The notes below the pieces were generated by a model, which saw only the letters and a list, made by a program, of their open reading frames with translations, searched no databases and was not told the origin of the DNA. From Alistipes ihumii AP11 (lineage in GTDB: Bacteria > Bacteroidota > Bacteroidia > Bacteroidales > Rikenellaceae): a DNA stretch of 64,000 bases. Position numbers and translations under genes: made by a program. This document shows, piece after piece, positions 62,508 through 64,000 of the stretch; positions within the stretch are counted from its first letter, which is position 1, and every line of letters starts with the position of its first letter. The stretch covers positions 1,488,001-1,552,000 of the forward strand of contig NZ_CP102294.1 of assembly GCF_025144665.1 (NCBI RefSeq). The letters run 5' to 3'.

Positions 62508-62540
62508 AAAACGGGGCCGCGACCCTCCGGTCGCAGCCCC
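62508..62540 (-). terminator. ATP synthase operon terminator
   Basis: GGGGCTGCGACC pairs with GGTCGCGGCCCC (one G-U pair) around GGAG on the minus strand, followed by GTTTTCG. It lies 25 bp after the atpG stop. Confidence 0.8.
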
Positions 62541-62565
62541 GCTGCCAATTCTCCGCGCCGAAAGG

Positions 62566-63435
62566 TCAGCCATTGCCGATCTCGGCACCCATCATATCGA
62601 GCAACTCGCTGGTAATCATCTGCTGGCGCGACTTGTTGTACTGTACCGTCAGTTCCTGCAACAGCTCGGTCGCGTTGTCGGTAGCCATCTGCATCGCGAT
62701 CGTCCGCGCGGCGTGCTCGGCAGCGTTCGAGTCGAGCAGCATCGTGAATATCTTCAGACTCAGCACCTGCGGGACCAGCGTCCGGATCACCTCCTCGCGC
62801 GACGGTTCGACGATGTAGTCGGCGGCCACCCCTTTCGTCTTGGCGGGCTCGACCTGCAACGGCAGATACTCTTCGCGACGGAGAACCTGCGAGGCCGTGC
62901 TCTTGAAATGATTATAGACCAACTCGACACGGTCGATCTCGCGCTCGGCATACATTCTCATCAGCCTCTCGGCCAGTTGAGACGCCTCCCGGTAGGTCGG
63001 ACGCTCGGCCAGCGACTGGTAGTCTCCCTGCGGGACATAGCCTGCCTTGCGGACCGCCTCGGCAATTTTCTTCCCGATCGGAAAAACCAACACCCTCTCT
63101 TTGCCGAGCGACCGGTATTCGGTCAGCGTCTCGCCGAGCTTCCGGGCTACGTTGGCGTTGAACGCGCCGCAAAGCGACGAGTTGGACGACACGGCGACCA
63201 CGGCCACGCGCTCTACCGCGTTGTGTTTCTCGGCATAGGCCGAAGCGACGGCGCCCTCGGACGAAAGGAAGCCTTCGAGTATCTCGTGCAACTTTCTCTC
63301 GTACGGCAGCATGTTCTCGATAGCCGCCTGAGCTCGGTGCAGTTTCGCCGACGCGACCATTTTCATGGCCGACGTGATTTTCAGCGTGCTGTTGACCGAC
63401 GCGATTCTTGCCTTGACCTCCTTGAGCGACGCCAT
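62566..63435 (-). CDS. atpG: ATP synthase F1 gamma subunit
   Basis: AtpG is the rotating central shaft of F1. The 289-residue protein begins MASLKEVKARIASVNSTLKI, where the SLK.IK.RI.S...T.KIT motif is diagnostic. VVAVSSNSSLCGAFNANVAR (about 77-96) and the C-terminal AMQMATDNATELLQELTVQY and NKSRQQMITSELLDMMGA are conserved. It follows atpA by 3 bp and is the last gene of the operon, ended by a terminator. Confidence 0.97.
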   Translation of the reverse strand: MASLKEVKARIASVNSTLKITSAMKMVASAKLHRAQAAIENMLPYERKLHEILEGFLSSEGAVASAYAEKHNAVERVAVVAVSSNSSLCGAFNANVARKLGETLTEYRSLGKERVLVFPIGKKIAEAVRKAGYVPQGDYQSLAERPTYREASQLAERLMRMYAEREIDRVELVYNHFKSTASQVLRREEYLPLQVEPAKTKGVAADYIVEPSREEVIRTLVPQVLSLKIFTMLLDSNAAEHAARTIAMQMATDNATELLQELTVQYNKSRQQMITSELLDMMGAEIGNG

Positions 63436-63438
63436 AGC

Positions 63439-64000
<562 letters not shown>

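Overview
The window looks like a chromosome segment of a gut Bacteroidales bacterium, most likely Alistipes or a close Rikenellaceae relative. The evidence is: high GC with a strong preference for G/C-ending codons; a short primary sigma factor of the Bacteroidetes type and matching TTTG / TAnnTTTG promoter boxes; the gene order tRNA-Thr, tRNA-Tyr, tRNA-Gly, tuf, tRNA-Trp, secE, nusG; SusC-like TonB receptor architecture; and mutA/mutB encoded side by side. The genus is an inference from gene content, not a sequence match.

Layout. 1-2265: translation operon on the minus strand with a well-matched promoter. 2.6-6.8 kb: yjbQ, then a cobalamin riboswitch that leads the anaerobic ribonucleotide reductase genes nrdD-nrdG. 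6.8-7.0 kb: a small inverted-repeat element (MITE-like). 7-15.3 kb: RNase R, a secreted glycoside hydrolase, an inverted fragment of a similar hydrolase gene, hpf, a Xer recombinase, rpsU, and a ComEA-like helix-hairpin-helix protein with an internal duplication. 15.8-21.5 kb: a UbiD-type decarboxylase and two tandem GH20 hexosaminidase lipoproteins. 22-26.2 kb: methylmalonyl-CoA mutase (mutA, mutB). 26.7-36.7 kb: surface functions, namely a small HTH regulator diverging from a 1007-residue coiled-coil lipoprotein, a secreted phosphatase-like enzyme diverging from a TonB receptor, and a beta-helix lipoprotein. 37.7-42 kb: primary sigma factor, HtrA protease, and metK under a SAM-II-like riboswitch. 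42.2-49 kb: a TamL-like lipoprotein, an AlaX-like editing protein, flavin enzymes, dapF, a small acidic protein and an alpha/beta hydrolase. 49-50.5 kb: no protein gene is visible, but there is a strong promoter and a likely structured non-coding RNA. 50.5-54.3 kb: rpsT, tRNA-Glu, an aminotransferase, pfkA. 54.5-57.4 kb: a PspC-PadR-PspC operon with a palindromic control region. 57.5-62.2 kb: a membrane tetraheme cytochrome fused to a SUMF1 domain, a Tat-exported Gfo/Idh/MocA oxidoreductase, a cupin and a Tat-exported TIM-barrel protein. 62.5-64 kb: atpG and the end of atpA.

How the genes work together. Two B12 themes meet: AdoCbl is the cofactor of MutAB, and AdoCbl probably represses nrdDG through the riboswitch, which predicts a B12-dependent class II reductase elsewhere. 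SAM synthesis is probably feedback controlled by a riboswitch. Many surface and secreted enzymes (GH106-like, GH20, TonB receptor, Tat-exported sugar enzymes) suggest host or dietary glycan use.

Best candidates for something undescribed are the cytochrome-SUMF1 / Tat-oxidoreductase cluster (57.5-62.2 kb) and the structured RNA at about 49590-49861. All family names come from motifs read by eye; no database search was run.
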